Assembly: GCA_016200125.1 (NCBI GenBank)
Contig: JACQFK010000576.1
Location: 1-11,502 of the forward strand
Length of the DNA: 11,502 bases
From: Planctomycetota bacterium
GTDB taxonomy: Bacteria > Planctomycetota > MHYJ01 > JACPRB01
Direction of reading: 5' to 3'
The position numbers were made by a program, and so were the translations under genes. This document shows positions 1 through 6,733 of this stretch, piece by piece (within the stretch, counting starts at the first letter, position 1; every line of letters begins with the position of its first letter). Below the pieces are notes generated by a model that was given only the letters and a program-made list of their open reading frames with translations, searched no databases and was not told where the DNA came from.

Positions 1-358
1 CGATCACCGGGACGCCGAGGGCCTTTCTAAGCCGCGGGACGATCGGGAAGTTCTCGAGCCCCTTGAGCCGGCCCGGCAGGAGCACGATCCCCCGGTCGGG
101 CTGGATAGCGCCCGGCAGTCCGAGCCCCGCCGCCACCGCCGGGAAGCCCATCTTCTTTTCGATCGACCGGGCGAGCGCGAGGAGCGCTTCGAGGAGCCTC
201 TCGGGCCCCTCCTGGGCGCCGGTGGGGATGATGTGCTCGCCGAGGAGCTTGCCCTTCTGCGTGACCGCGCCGGCCTTGAGCCGCGTGCCGCCGACGTCGA
301 AGCCGAGCACGTAGTCGACCGCCGGCTCCAGGACGAGATCCCGGGAAGGGGGGCTCAT
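1..358 (-). CDS. ROK family sugar kinase (N-terminal part, cut by window edge)
   Basis: ROK proteins phosphorylate hexoses or amino sugars with ATP in the cytoplasm. Visible are 119 residues from the start. The phosphate-binding loop GFDVGGTRLKAG lies at residues 19-30 and a GLPGAIQP segment at 80-87, where ROK kinases have their G-G-PG motif. There is no helix-turn-helix before the ATPase fold (only about 16 residues precede it), so this is a kinase type and not a NagC/XylR-type repressor. The ATG at 358 overlaps the TGA of the FAD oxidoreductase in an ATGA, and no good Shine-Dalgarno is present, so translation is probably coupled. It is the last visible gene of the GntR-led operon. The zinc-binding and catalytic Asp region lies outside the window, so the substrate cannot be judged; glucose, GlcNAc or ManNAc-type substrates are all possible. 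Confidence 0.88.
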   Translation of the reverse strand, partial: MSPPSRDLVLEPAVDYVLGFDVGGTRLKAGAVTQKGKLLGEHIIPTGAQEGPERLLEALLALARSIEKKMGFPAVAAGLGLPGAIQPDRGIVLLPGRLKGLENFPIVPRLRKALGVPVI

Positions 359-1659
359 AGCTCGAGGACCGCTCCCGTCTTCCTGAGCGTGTCGAGGAGA
401 GCGGGGACGTCGATCTCCCCGGGCGAGGCTCCGGTCCTGATCGCCATCGCCGCCGCGGTTCCCGCCGCCTGGCCCATCGCCATGCACTGCGCCATCGATC
501 GCACGCTCGCGTGGGCGTCGTGGGTGGCGGAGAAGCAGCGGCCGGCCACGAGGAGGTTCGTCCGCTTTTGGGGAACGAGCGTGCGGTAGGGGATGCCGAC
601 GCAGCGGCCGTCGGGGAGGTACTGCCAGGCGGTGTCGGCGCCGCCGTGATGGTCCTCGATCGGGGCGCCGCAGAGGCCGATCTGGTCGTCGAACTGCCGC
701 GCGCCGAGCACGTCCTCGCGGGTGAGGCGGTAGGCCCCCTGGACCCGCCGCGTCTCGCGGATCCCGATCTGCACCCCGAAGCCGGCGAGGTGGGCCTGCT
801 CGTAGCCGGGGACGCGGTCGCGGAGGAAGCGGGCGTATTCAAGCGCCTGGCGGCGGCCGTCGATCTCCGCGCGCGAGAGCAGTTCCGGGTCGGTCGCGTT
901 CACGACCCTGCCGTCCCGCTTCTCATAGGATTGCAGCCGCGTCATGATGGTCGAGGTCATGCCGGGGACCGGCATCGCGTGGTCGCTGCCCTCCTTGCGG
1001 GGAAGGTCGTAGCCGCCGGCGGCGGCCGCCGCCATCAGCTCGTGGAACTTCGCCTTGGGGACGGACTTCCGCTTCGCCGTGTCGACGTTCACCATGCGGA
1101 AGGTGGTGGTGAGCGTCTGGGCGGGTTCCTGTTCGCCGGCGAGCTCGAAGGGCACCCCGGAATGATAGCAGACGTCGGCGTCGCCGGAAGCGTCCACGAT
1201 GATCTTCGCGGCGACGCGGCGGAGGCCGATCTTGGTCGCGACGACGACGCCGGTCACCCGGTCGCCCGAAGTCTCGACGTCCTGCACCCAGGCGTGGAGG
1301 AGGAGGCGGACGCCGGCATCGCGGGCGAGCTGCTCCCAGACGACCTTGAGGTAGTCCGGGTGGTAGGTCACGCCGGTGCCCGCGCCGTAGGTGTTGGGCC
1401 GCTCGAAGCAGGCGGAGAATCTCCTCAGTCCGCCGACGACGTCGTCGGGGATGCCGCCCACGACCTTGATCGACTTCGAGCCGGGCGTGTAGAAGCCGTA
1501 GAAGGTGTCGAGGACGAGGGTGCTCGTGCCGCCCAGGAAGCCGTAGCGTTCGAGGAGCATCGTGCGGGCGCCCGCGCGGGCGGCGGCGATGGCGGCGGTC
1601 GACCCGGCCGAGCCCGATCCGACGACCAGGACGTCGGTTTCGGCGAGCGTCTCGATCAT
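355..1659 (-). CDS. FAD-dependent oxidoreductase (PF12831-like)
   Basis: 434 residues, complete. The N-terminus carries a Rossmann dinucleotide fold: DVLVVGSGSAG at about residues 9-19 with an acidic E37 at the end of the second strand for the FAD ribose. ASGDADV (157-163) is the second FAD-contacting stretch typical of these flavoproteins. GIRETRR (299-305) and the C-terminal VAGRCFSATHDAHAS block (371-385), followed by S.RSMAQCMAMGQAAGTAAA to residue 404, match the FAD_oxidored family from memory. That family is frequent in carbohydrate gene clusters of Planctomycetes and Lentisphaerae, but its substrates are mostly unknown. No signal peptide is seen. The start overlaps the SDR stop (ATGA, 1656-1659) and lacks a Shine-Dalgarno, which points to translational coupling. 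A role oxidising a sugar-derived intermediate is inferred from neighbours only. Confidence 0.9.
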   Translation of the reverse strand: MIETLAETDVLVVGSGSAGSTAAIAAARAGARTMLLERYGFLGGTSTLVLDTFYGFYTPGSKSIKVVGGIPDDVVGGLRRFSACFERPNTYGAGTGVTYHPDYLKVVWEQLARDAGVRLLLHAWVQDVETSGDRVTGVVVATKIGLRRVAAKIIVDASGDADVCYHSGVPFELAGEQEPAQTLTTTFRMVNVDTAKRKSVPKAKFHELMAAAAAGGYDLPRKEGSDHAMPVPGMTSTIMTRLQSYEKRDGRVVNATDPELLSRAEIDGRRQALEYARFLRDRVPGYEQAHLAGFGVQIGIRETRRVQGAYRLTREDVLGARQFDDQIGLCGAPIEDHHGGADTAWQYLPDGRCVGIPYRTLVPQKRTNLLVAGRCFSATHDAHASVRSMAQCMAMGQAAGTAAAMAIRTGASPGEIDVPALLDTLRKTGAVLEL

Positions 1660-2441
1660 CCGGACACGCACCAGCCCGCGTCGACGACCAGCGTGTCGCC
1701 GGTGATCCTCCGCGAGTCGGAGCCCAGGAGGAAGACCGCCGCGCGGGCGACGTCGGCGGCGTCGATCAGGTCCTCCGCGAGCGGCTGCTTGGTCCTCATG
1801 AGCGCCTGGATGACCGGATCGGCCTGGGCGCGGGCGCTCATGGGGGTGCGGACGAGCGAGGGGGCGATGACGTTGACGCGGATCTTGTCGGAGGCGTAGT
1901 AGGCGGCCATGGACTTCGACATCCCGAGGATCGCGCCCTTCGAGGCGGCGTAGGCGTGGGTGGCGAAGTGGCCCGCCTGGGGCGAGAAGCCCAGCACGCT
2001 CGCCATGTTGAGGATCGTGCCGCGCAGGCCGTCGGCGGCGGGCGCCTGGTGGAGCATGCGCTTCAGGGCCGCGCGGCACATCCGGAACATCGTGGAGACG
2101 TTGGTCTCGAGCGTGATCGACCAGCCCTCGTCCGTGCATTCGTCGAGGGGGCCGTCGCCGAACTTGCGGCCGCTGATGCCGGCGACGTTGAAGAGGGCGT
2201 CGATGCGGCCGAACCTGGCGACGCAGGCCTCGACGGCCCTTTCGGCGGCCTGCGGCTCGACGAGATCGGCGGCCAGGAAGGCGCCGCCGGTCCTCTTCGC
2301 GAGCTCGTCGGCGTGTTCGGGCGTCCGGCTCGTGACGAAGACGCGGGCGCCGGCCGCCGCGGAGAGCTCGGCGGTCGCGGCGGCGATCCCGGTCGACCCG
2401 GTGATCAGCAGGACCTTGTCTAGTAGCGGACCCGCACCCAC
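1656..2441 (-). CDS. Short-chain dehydrogenase/reductase (classical SDR)
   Basis: 261 residues if started at the GTG at 2441. That start has GAGGAG six bases upstream and gives an ordinary SDR N-terminus; no ATG lies close to the fold start. It overlaps the end of the upstream oxidoreductase by 22 bp. Motifs are the cofactor loop TGSTGIA (14-20, last Gly of TGxxxGIG replaced by Ala), NVAG (85-88, usual NNAG), N114, catalytic S148 and YAASK (164-168) with Y164 and K168. The segment after strand 6 (APSLVRTPMS) is also standard. This is an NAD(P)-dependent, cytoplasmic alcohol or keto group oxidoreductase. The overlap with genes for a Gfo/Idh/MocA enzyme, a flavoprotein and a sugar kinase suggests a sugar or polyol substrate, but the sequence does not fix it. 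Confidence 0.9.
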   Translation of the reverse strand: MGAGPLLDKVLLITGSTGIAAATAELSAAAGARVFVTSRTPEHADELAKRTGGAFLAADLVEPQAAERAVEACVARFGRIDALFNVAGISGRKFGDGPLDECTDEGWSITLETNVSTMFRMCRAALKRMLHQAPAADGLRGTILNMASVLGFSPQAGHFATHAYAASKGAILGMSKSMAAYYASDKIRVNVIAPSLVRTPMSARAQADPVIQALMRTKQPLAEDLIDAADVARAAVFLLGSDSRRITGDTLVVDAGWCVSG

Positions 2442-3460
2442 TTCTTGCTCCTCATCGACCGGTAACCGGCATCCAGGATCAGGTTGACGATCCAGCCGTC
2501 CTCGTAGGTCTCGCGCGGCATCTTCTCGTCGCGGGCGCACTCGACGAAGTGGCGCATCTCTCCGTGGTAGCCGTAGCTGAGCGCCTCCTCGGGCAGGGGC
2601 TTGGTCCAGCCGAAGTCGAGGTCGGCCTTCTCGATCACGTAGCCCGAGGGCTTCGTGGTGAAGGCGGAGATCGGGGTCGAGCGGGTGACGTCGGTGAAGA
2701 TCGATCCCTCGGTCCCGTGGATCTCGTTGCGGAGGTCCAGGCTGCCCTTGGTGGTCCAGGAGAGCTCGCAATGGGCGATGCCGCCGGAGGAGAACTTGAG
2801 GACGAGGAGGGCGTTGTCCTCGCCCTGGGTCTTCTGGTGGTGGACGAGGTTGGCGCCCCAGGCCATGACCTCGACGATCTTGTCCTCCTTGCCGAAGGCG
2901 TAGCGGGCCATCTCGATCGTGTGGCAGCCGAGGTCGGCCATGGCGCCGCCGCCGGTGTTCGACACGTCCCAGAAGTGGGGGCTGTGGGGGCCGCCGTGGG
3001 ATTCGCGGGAGCGGACCCAGAGGACGCGGCCCAGGCCGCCGGCCTCGATGATGTCGCGGGCCTTCACGCAGGCGGGGGCGAAGACCTCGGTCTCGGCGTA
3101 GCCGTGGAGGGCGCCGGACTTCTTCGCGGCCATGAACATCGCACGGGCTTCGCGGCCGTTGCGGGCGAGCGGCTTGGTGCAGGCCTGGTTCCGCCTGGCC
3201 TTCGACAGCTTGAGGCTCACGGGCAGGTGGATCTCGTTGGGGAGGGCGATGAGGTAGAGGTCGATGTCGTTCCGGGCGACGACGGCATCGAGGTCGGACG
3301 ACGTTTCGGGGATGCCCCACTGCTTCGCGAAGGCGGCGCCCCGCGGCCGGGAGCGCGAGTAGTTGACGACGACCCGCTGTCCGTTGACGTTGGAGAGGCC
3401 CTGCAGGTAGAAGCCGGCGACGAAGCCGGAGCCGAGCATCGCGATGTTGACGGTCTTCAA
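2420..3460 (-). CDS. Gfo/Idh/MocA family oxidoreductase
   Basis: 346 residues. The start is TTG at 3460, with GGGAG six bases upstream; the next Met is at residue 8, inside the first strand of the fold, so TTG is preferred. The N-terminal NAD(P) domain has IAMLGSGFVAG (6-16) and LPNEIH (73-78). The usual EKP triad appears as TKP (95-97), keeping the lysine that contributes to catalysis. The C-terminal domain has GGGAMADLGCHTIE (170-183) with the D176/H180 pair seen in this superfamily. Members oxidise or reduce hydroxyl groups of sugars, inositols and glycosides. Upstream lies a 114-bp gap with an inverted repeat, and downstream the SDR gene overlaps it. No signal peptide, so probably cytoplasmic. 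Substrate unknown. Confidence 0.92.
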   Translation of the reverse strand: MKTVNIAMLGSGFVAGFYLQGLSNVNGQRVVVNYSRSRPRGAAFAKQWGIPETSSDLDAVVARNDIDLYLIALPNEIHLPVSLKLSKARRNQACTKPLARNGREARAMFMAAKKSGALHGYAETEVFAPACVKARDIIEAGGLGRVLWVRSRESHGGPHSPHFWDVSNTGGGAMADLGCHTIEMARYAFGKEDKIVEVMAWGANLVHHQKTQGEDNALLVLKFSSGGIAHCELSWTTKGSLDLRNEIHGTEGSIFTDVTRSTPISAFTTKPSGYVIEKADLDFGWTKPLPEEALSYGYHGEMRHFVECARDEKMPRETYEDGWIVNLILDAGYRSMRSKKWVRVRY

Positions 3461-3476
3461 GGAATTCTCCCGAAAG

Positions 3477-3572
3477 CGAAAATCGAAAACCGAAATCCGA
3501 AAACGAGGAGGGTTCCCCCCCGGCCCCCTGCGGGGGAGCCCCCGGTTTTCGATTTTCGGTCTTCGATTTTCG
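3477..3572. repeat. Inverted heptamer repeat pair between operon genes
   Basis: Left arm 3477-3505 is four units of about seven bases: CGAAAAT, CGAAAAC, CGAAATC, CGAAAAC plus G. The right arm 3544-3572, read on the minus strand, is CGAAAAT, CGAAGAC, CGAAAAT, CGAAAAC plus C. The two 29-base arms match at 25 positions as an inverted repeat, and the G/C-rich centre (3506-3543) can pair within itself (CCCC against GGGG around 3524-3535). The element starts 17 bases upstream of the TTG of the Gfo/Idh gene and ends two bases beyond the SIS stop codon. It resembles dispersed AT-rich intergenic mini-repeats that I remember from planctomycete-like genomes. In the transcript it would form a long hairpin, so an attenuator, mRNA stabiliser or inert mobile repeat are all possible. 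Confidence 0.85.
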
Positions 3573-3574
3573 TC

Positions 3575-4351
3575 TCACTCATACAGGTGCTTCAGGCTTT
3601 TCCGGTAGGCTTCGTAGAAGCGTTCCAGCTGTTCGGCGGCGTTCGTGTTCCCGACGAACTGGTGGCTGGGGAGCAGGGTGGGCTTGAAGCCCTTCGCCAG
3701 GAGCCGCTCGGCGGTGGAGCAGCGGATCATGTTCATGATCATGCCGCCGGTGACGGTCGAGGTGGGGCCGGTGCGCCACTCGAGGCCCTCGAGCTCGACG
3801 ATGCAGTCGCCGGGGGGGCACTGGTTGTCGATGACGAAGTCGGCGACGTCGATCAGCTTCTTGCCGGAGGAATGGCCCGAGGCGGCCTGGCGGCAGTGGG
3901 CGACGGAGAGGATGCCGACGACGGGCAGGCCGCGCTTCTTCGCGCCGAGGGCCATCTCGACGATGACGGGGCGGATGCCGGAGGTGGAGACGACGATCAT
4001 GGCGTCGTTGGGGCCGAACTTGAAGCCCTTGAGGATCTCCTCGGCGTAGCCCTCGAACTTCTCGAGGTGGAGGGGGGCGCGGAGGCCGTTCGTGCCGACG
4101 ATGTTGGCGTGGTTGGAGAGGGCGAGCTCGACGAGGGCGACGAAGCCCGGGTAGCAGCCCTGGCGGGGGATCATCTCCTCGCACATCATGCGGGAGTGGC
4201 CGTTGCCGAAGAGGAAGACGAGGCCTCCCCGGGAGATGCGGTCGGCGCAGAGCTCGGCGGCCCGCTCGATCTGCGGCAGCTTGGTCTTCTTCAGCGACTC
4301 CAGGAGCGCGGCGGTCTTCTCGAAGTAGGCGAGGGCGGCGTTCGTGGTCAT
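3575..4351 (-). CDS. SIS-domain sugar isomerase-like protein
   Basis: 258 residues, complete. SIS domains bind phosphosugars. Here GNGHS (49-53) stands in the first phosphate-contacting loop and STSG (122-125) is the serine-rich phosphosugar loop; GPTSTVTG (195-202) begins a late helix. Overall length and these motifs fit the sugar isomerase domain family formerly called UPF0309, related to AgaS and MurQ-type proteins, from memory. An N-terminal helical segment (5-40) precedes the domain. The ATG at 4351 overlaps the GntR stop as ATGA, so the two are probably co-translated. Likely roles are aldose-ketose isomerisation, deamination or ether cleavage of a phosphorylated sugar; the reaction cannot be chosen from sequence. 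It may also bind the ligand that controls the adjacent regulator, which is a guess. Confidence 0.87.
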   Translation of the reverse strand: MTTNAALAYFEKTAALLESLKKTKLPQIERAAELCADRISRGGLVFLFGNGHSRMMCEEMIPRQGCYPGFVALVELALSNHANIVGTNGLRAPLHLEKFEGYAEEILKGFKFGPNDAMIVVSTSGIRPVIVEMALGAKKRGLPVVGILSVAHCRQAASGHSSGKKLIDVADFVIDNQCPPGDCIVELEGLEWRTGPTSTVTGGMIMNMIRCSTAERLLAKGFKPTLLPSHQFVGNTNAAEQLERFYEAYRKSLKHLYE

Positions 4352-5082
4352 GGCTTCTTGGAGATCTCCACGCGGTAGCGGTACTGGCGGGCGTCCGCGG
4401 CCATCTCGGCGACTTCGAGCGGGCGCCCGTCGGCGAGGAAGGTGTGGCGCCGGACGACGAGGACGATGGGGACGTCGGCGCCGAGGAATTTCGATTCGCG
4501 GGGGAGGGGCGGCCGGGCCGCGACCTCCTCGTCGGCCCGGCGGGGGACGAGGCGGTGGCGGCTGCGGAGCCAGGCGTAGAGGGACTCCTCGCGGAGCCCC
4601 TGGTCGGCGAGGTCGGGGACGAGCGACCAGGGGAGCTCGTTGGTCATGAGGCAGAAGGGGCGGCCGTCCAGGCTGCGAAGCCGCTCGAGGCGGACGCTGC
4701 GCTCGCGGGCGCGGAGGCCCAGGAGGCGGGCGAGCTCGCGGGAGGGGACGCGGACCTGCACGGAGGAGGAGACGGTGCGGGGCTCGCGGCCCAGGCCGGT
4801 CATGGCGTCGGTCCAGCTGGGGATCTCGCTGCGATCGTCGGAGACGACGGGCCGGGTGACGACGGTGCCGCGGCCGCGGGTGGACTGGAGATGCCCGCGG
4901 CGCGCGATGTCGTGGAGGGCGCGCTTGATGGTGATGAGGCTGGCGCCGAACTCGCGGGCGAGGGCCTCCTGGGTGGGGAGGAGGTCGCCGGGGCGGAAGT
5001 CGCGGCGGATGCGCTCGAGGAGGCGGGCCTCGACCTGGGAGTAGAGCGGCGGGGCCGAGGGCTGCCGCTGGAGCTCGCTCAT
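4348..5082 (-). CDS. GntR family transcriptional regulator (HutC/UTRA type)
   Basis: 244 residues. The winged helix-turn-helix spans about 12-78: LYSQVEARL at the start, LPTQEALAREFGAS (35-48) and TIKRALHDIARRGHL (51-65) for recognition, then the wing RGRGTVV (69-75). Residues 85-240 fit a UTRA effector domain, with RLERLRSLDGRPF (131-143) and RRHTFLADGRPLEVAE (211-226), which in this subfamily binds small molecules, often phosphorylated sugars. It heads the operon and overlaps the SIS gene by four bases, so it most likely represses its own operon through the palindrome at 5092-5107. No Shine-Dalgarno precedes the ATG; the predicted transcription start is only a few bases away, pointing to near-leaderless translation. 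Activation instead of repression cannot be excluded. Confidence 0.92.
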   Translation of the reverse strand: MSELQRQPSAPPLYSQVEARLLERIRRDFRPGDLLPTQEALAREFGASLITIKRALHDIARRGHLQSTRGRGTVVTRPVVSDDRSEIPSWTDAMTGLGREPRTVSSSVQVRVPSRELARLLGLRARERSVRLERLRSLDGRPFCLMTNELPWSLVPDLADQGLREESLYAWLRSRHRLVPRRADEEVAARPPLPRESKFLGADVPIVLVVRRHTFLADGRPLEVAEMAADARQYRYRVEISKKP

Positions 5083-5091
5083 GTCGTAAAA

Positions 5092-5107
5092 AGTATATCA
5101 TTATACT
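5092..5107. promoter_or_regulatory. Candidate GntR operator (AGTATA-N4-TATACT)
   Basis: A perfect 6+6 base inverted repeat with a 4-base centre lies over the -10 hexamer. HutC-type regulators bind palindromes built around GT and AC with a central TA, and this site has GTATA and TATAC half-sites. Its position next to the GntR gene and over the promoter suggests autorepression. Because of the symmetry a TATACT also faces rightwards, so it could also influence the divergent mini-paralogue gene. Binding is inferred, not shown. Confidence 0.6.
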
Positions 5108-5119
5108 ATTGTGAGTCAA
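5092..5119 (-). promoter_or_regulatory. Sigma70-type promoter of the GntR operon
   Basis: On the minus strand TTGACT (5119-5114) and TATACT (5097-5092) are separated by 16 bases. The expected transcription start is near 5085, two to four bases before the GntR ATG, so the message would be practically leaderless. An overlapping TATAAT (5105-5100) exists but has no good -35 partner at the right distance. The region is AT-rich in an otherwise very GC-rich sequence, which supports a promoter. Confidence 0.65.
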
Positions 5120-5187
5120 GCGAAAATAGTGTCACCTTTCCGGCCTTCCGCAACGTGGGAGGGCAAGGGTTCAGCAAAGGGGCGATC

Positions 5188-5553
5188 GTGACGCACAGCG
5201 GCGTGATTCTCGGCGCGGCGCTCTTTGCCGCCGCGGCCGCCTGGCGTAGCGAGGCCGCCCCCCGTCCCGCCCCTCCTCCGCCGGCCGCCCCCGCTGTGCG
5301 CTGCAAGCCCAAGGTCAAGATCCCCGTCGTGACGAAGCGGGCCTTCACGACCGACAACTCCAACTCCAGCTATGCCGCCTTGGGGCTGCGGGCCCGTCTC
5401 CTGGCCGAGGGGGCGCCGGACTGTCTGGAGCGGACGGCTTGGCGATTCAAGCATACGCATGACGGCATGTTGACGTTGAAAGAGCGGGTCGTGAACGCTA
5501 TTCTGGCCTTGTTCACCCGGGGGGGTGGGCGGGGACGTACTGCAGACAGGTAG
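5188..5553 (+). CDS. Short secreted paralogue fragment of the QW-repeat family
   Basis: 121 residues from a GTG at 5188, with AGGGG about five bases upstream. Residues 1-23 look like a signal peptide (hydrophobic GVILGAALFAAAAA), followed by a Pro/Ala-rich stretch (24-37). Residues 40-68 (KPKVKIPVVTK, then DNSNSSYAALGLRA at 56-69) match the middle of the full paralogues downstream, around their residues 168-200. About 140 N-terminal residues and the whole C-terminal half are missing, and the Cys after LGLRA is replaced by Arg. Codons end in A or T far more often than in the neighbours, and the last 30 codons coincide with the promoter of the next gene. This favours a decaying remnant; a small functional protein remains possible because the frame is open and has start signals. 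Confidence 0.5.
   Translation: MTHSGVILGAALFAAAAAWRSEAAPRPAPPPPAAPAVRCKPKVKIPVVTKRAFTTDNSNSSYAALGLRARLLAEGAPDCLERTAWRFKHTHDGMLTLKERVVNAILALFTRGGGRGRTADR
5476..5504 (+). promoter_or_regulatory. Sigma70-type promoter for the QW-repeat array
   Basis: TTGAAA (5476-5481) and TATTCT (5499-5504) are separated by exactly 17 bases, giving a predicted start near 5511 and a leader of about 60 bases before the ATG at 5570. The promoter lies inside the 3' end of the short paralogue fragment. The -35 matches consensus at five of six positions, the -10 at four of six. Confidence 0.5.
5491..5516. promoter_or_regulatory. Inverted repeat GTGAAC-N14-GTTCAC around the -10
   Basis: GTGAAC (5491-5496) and GTTCAC (5511-5516) form an exact 6-base inverted repeat whose half-site centres are 20 bases, about two helical turns, apart. 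It brackets the -10 and the predicted transcription start of the array promoter, which suits a dimeric regulator. A chance occurrence of a 6-base pair at this spacing is quite possible. Confidence 0.3.
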
Positions 5554-5569
5554 ATACGGGGGGCGAGCC

Positions 5570-6733
5570 ATGGCGAAGATTACCTTCTTCCTTTCGAGCG
5601 TCCTCTTGGCGTCGGCGGCGCTCGCGCAGGATCCCAACGCGGTCTCCCAGCGGGAGATCGACCAGGCGATCCGGAAAGGCGCCGAGTACCTGAAGACCGC
5701 GCCCTCGACGGGCGGCTGGCTCCACAAGGACTGCGACGAGCTCATCCTCCTCACCATGATCCACGCGGGCATCCCCGAGACCAACGCCAAGTTCGACGAG
5801 TACCTGCGGCATTGCGTCCAGGGGCCGCTCGAGAAGACCTACAAGGTCGCCTGCCTCGCGATGGCGCTCGAGGAGCTCGACGCCGACCGCTTCCAGATGA
5901 AGATCGCCCAGTGCGCCGCCTTCCTCGTCGACAACCAGGCGGCCAACGGCCAGTGGAGCTACGGCGCGCCCGTCGACGTGAAGAACTACCCCTACGTCGA
6001 GCGCGAGAAGAAGGTCGAGACCGGCGTGAAGCCTGGCAGCGCGCGCGACTTCGGCGGCTCCGGCCGCGAGCACAAGAAGCCCTCGAAGCAGATCCTCGTC
6101 CCCCAGACCAAGCACACGGGCGAGAGCGGCGACAACTCGAACTCGCAGTACGCCTCCCTCGGCCTCCGCGCCTGCCACGACGCCAACATCAAGCTCCCCG
6201 TCGAGTGCCTCCACCTCGCCCGCAAGTGGTGGGTCGAGAGCCAGTGGCCCGACGAGGGCGACAGCGCCAAGGCCGGCAAGAACGCGGTCAACTCCGGCGG
6301 CGACAGCGTCAAGATCCAGGGCTGGAGCTACAAGAAGCCCGGCGACGAGGGCCAGAAGGGCCCCTACCACGCCATGACCGCCGGCGCCATCGGCGCGACC
6401 GTCATCTACGAGTACATGCTCGGGCGCGACTTCAAGAAGGACGCCGTGACCCGCGCGGGCGTGAACTGGATCGCCAAGCACTTCGCGGTGAACGACAACC
6501 TCTACTACATGTACGCCCTCGAGCGCGCGGGCATGCTCTACGACACGACCAAGTTCGGCGACCACGACTGGTACATGGAAGGCGCGAAGTCCATCGTCCA
6601 CGCCCAGAAGGCGGACGGCTCCTGGGGCAACAAGGCCGACAAGCCCGAGGAGAACACCTGGGACACCTGCTTCGCGATCCTCTTCCTGAAGAAGGCGACC
6701 CGCGGCGTCGCGACGGGGGATAGCCGGAAATAG
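5570..6733 (+). CDS. Secreted prenyltransferase/squalene-oxidase repeat protein 1
   Basis: 387 residues from the ATG at 5570, the start that gives a clean signal peptide: MAK, hydrophobic core to residue 16, cleavage likely after ALA (17-19). A G-rich stretch upstream is a mediocre ribosome site. Two QW motifs are clear, NGQWSYG (126-132) and QKADGSWG (346-353) followed by WDTCFAILFL (364-373), as in alpha/alpha-toroid proteins related to squalene cyclases. GDNSNSQYASLGLRAC is at 187-201. First linker 133-186, second 226-249. H332 in GDHDWY, D365 and C367 are kept in the family. This copy has extra cysteines (55, 82, 95, 213) and lacks the one after DNQ. No DxDD motif, so terpene cyclisation is unlikely. 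A binding or structural role outside the cytoplasm is inferred. First in the array, behind the promoter at 5476. Confidence 0.87.
   Translation: MAKITFFLSSVLLASAALAQDPNAVSQREIDQAIRKGAEYLKTAPSTGGWLHKDCDELILLTMIHAGIPETNAKFDEYLRHCVQGPLEKTYKVACLAMALEELDADRFQMKIAQCAAFLVDNQAANGQWSYGAPVDVKNYPYVEREKKVETGVKPGSARDFGGSGREHKKPSKQILVPQTKHTGESGDNSNSQYASLGLRACHDANIKLPVECLHLARKWWVESQWPDEGDSAKAGKNAVNSGGDSVKIQGWSYKKPGDEGQKGPYHAMTAGAIGATVIYEYMLGRDFKKDAVTRAGVNWIAKHFAVNDNLYYMYALERAGMLYDTTKFGDHDWYMEGAKSIVHAQKADGSWGNKADKPEENTWDTCFAILFLKKATRGVATGDSRK

Noticed and set aside
3477..3572. CRISPR array
   Set aside because: Units are only seven bases, have no spacers and are arranged as an inverted pair.
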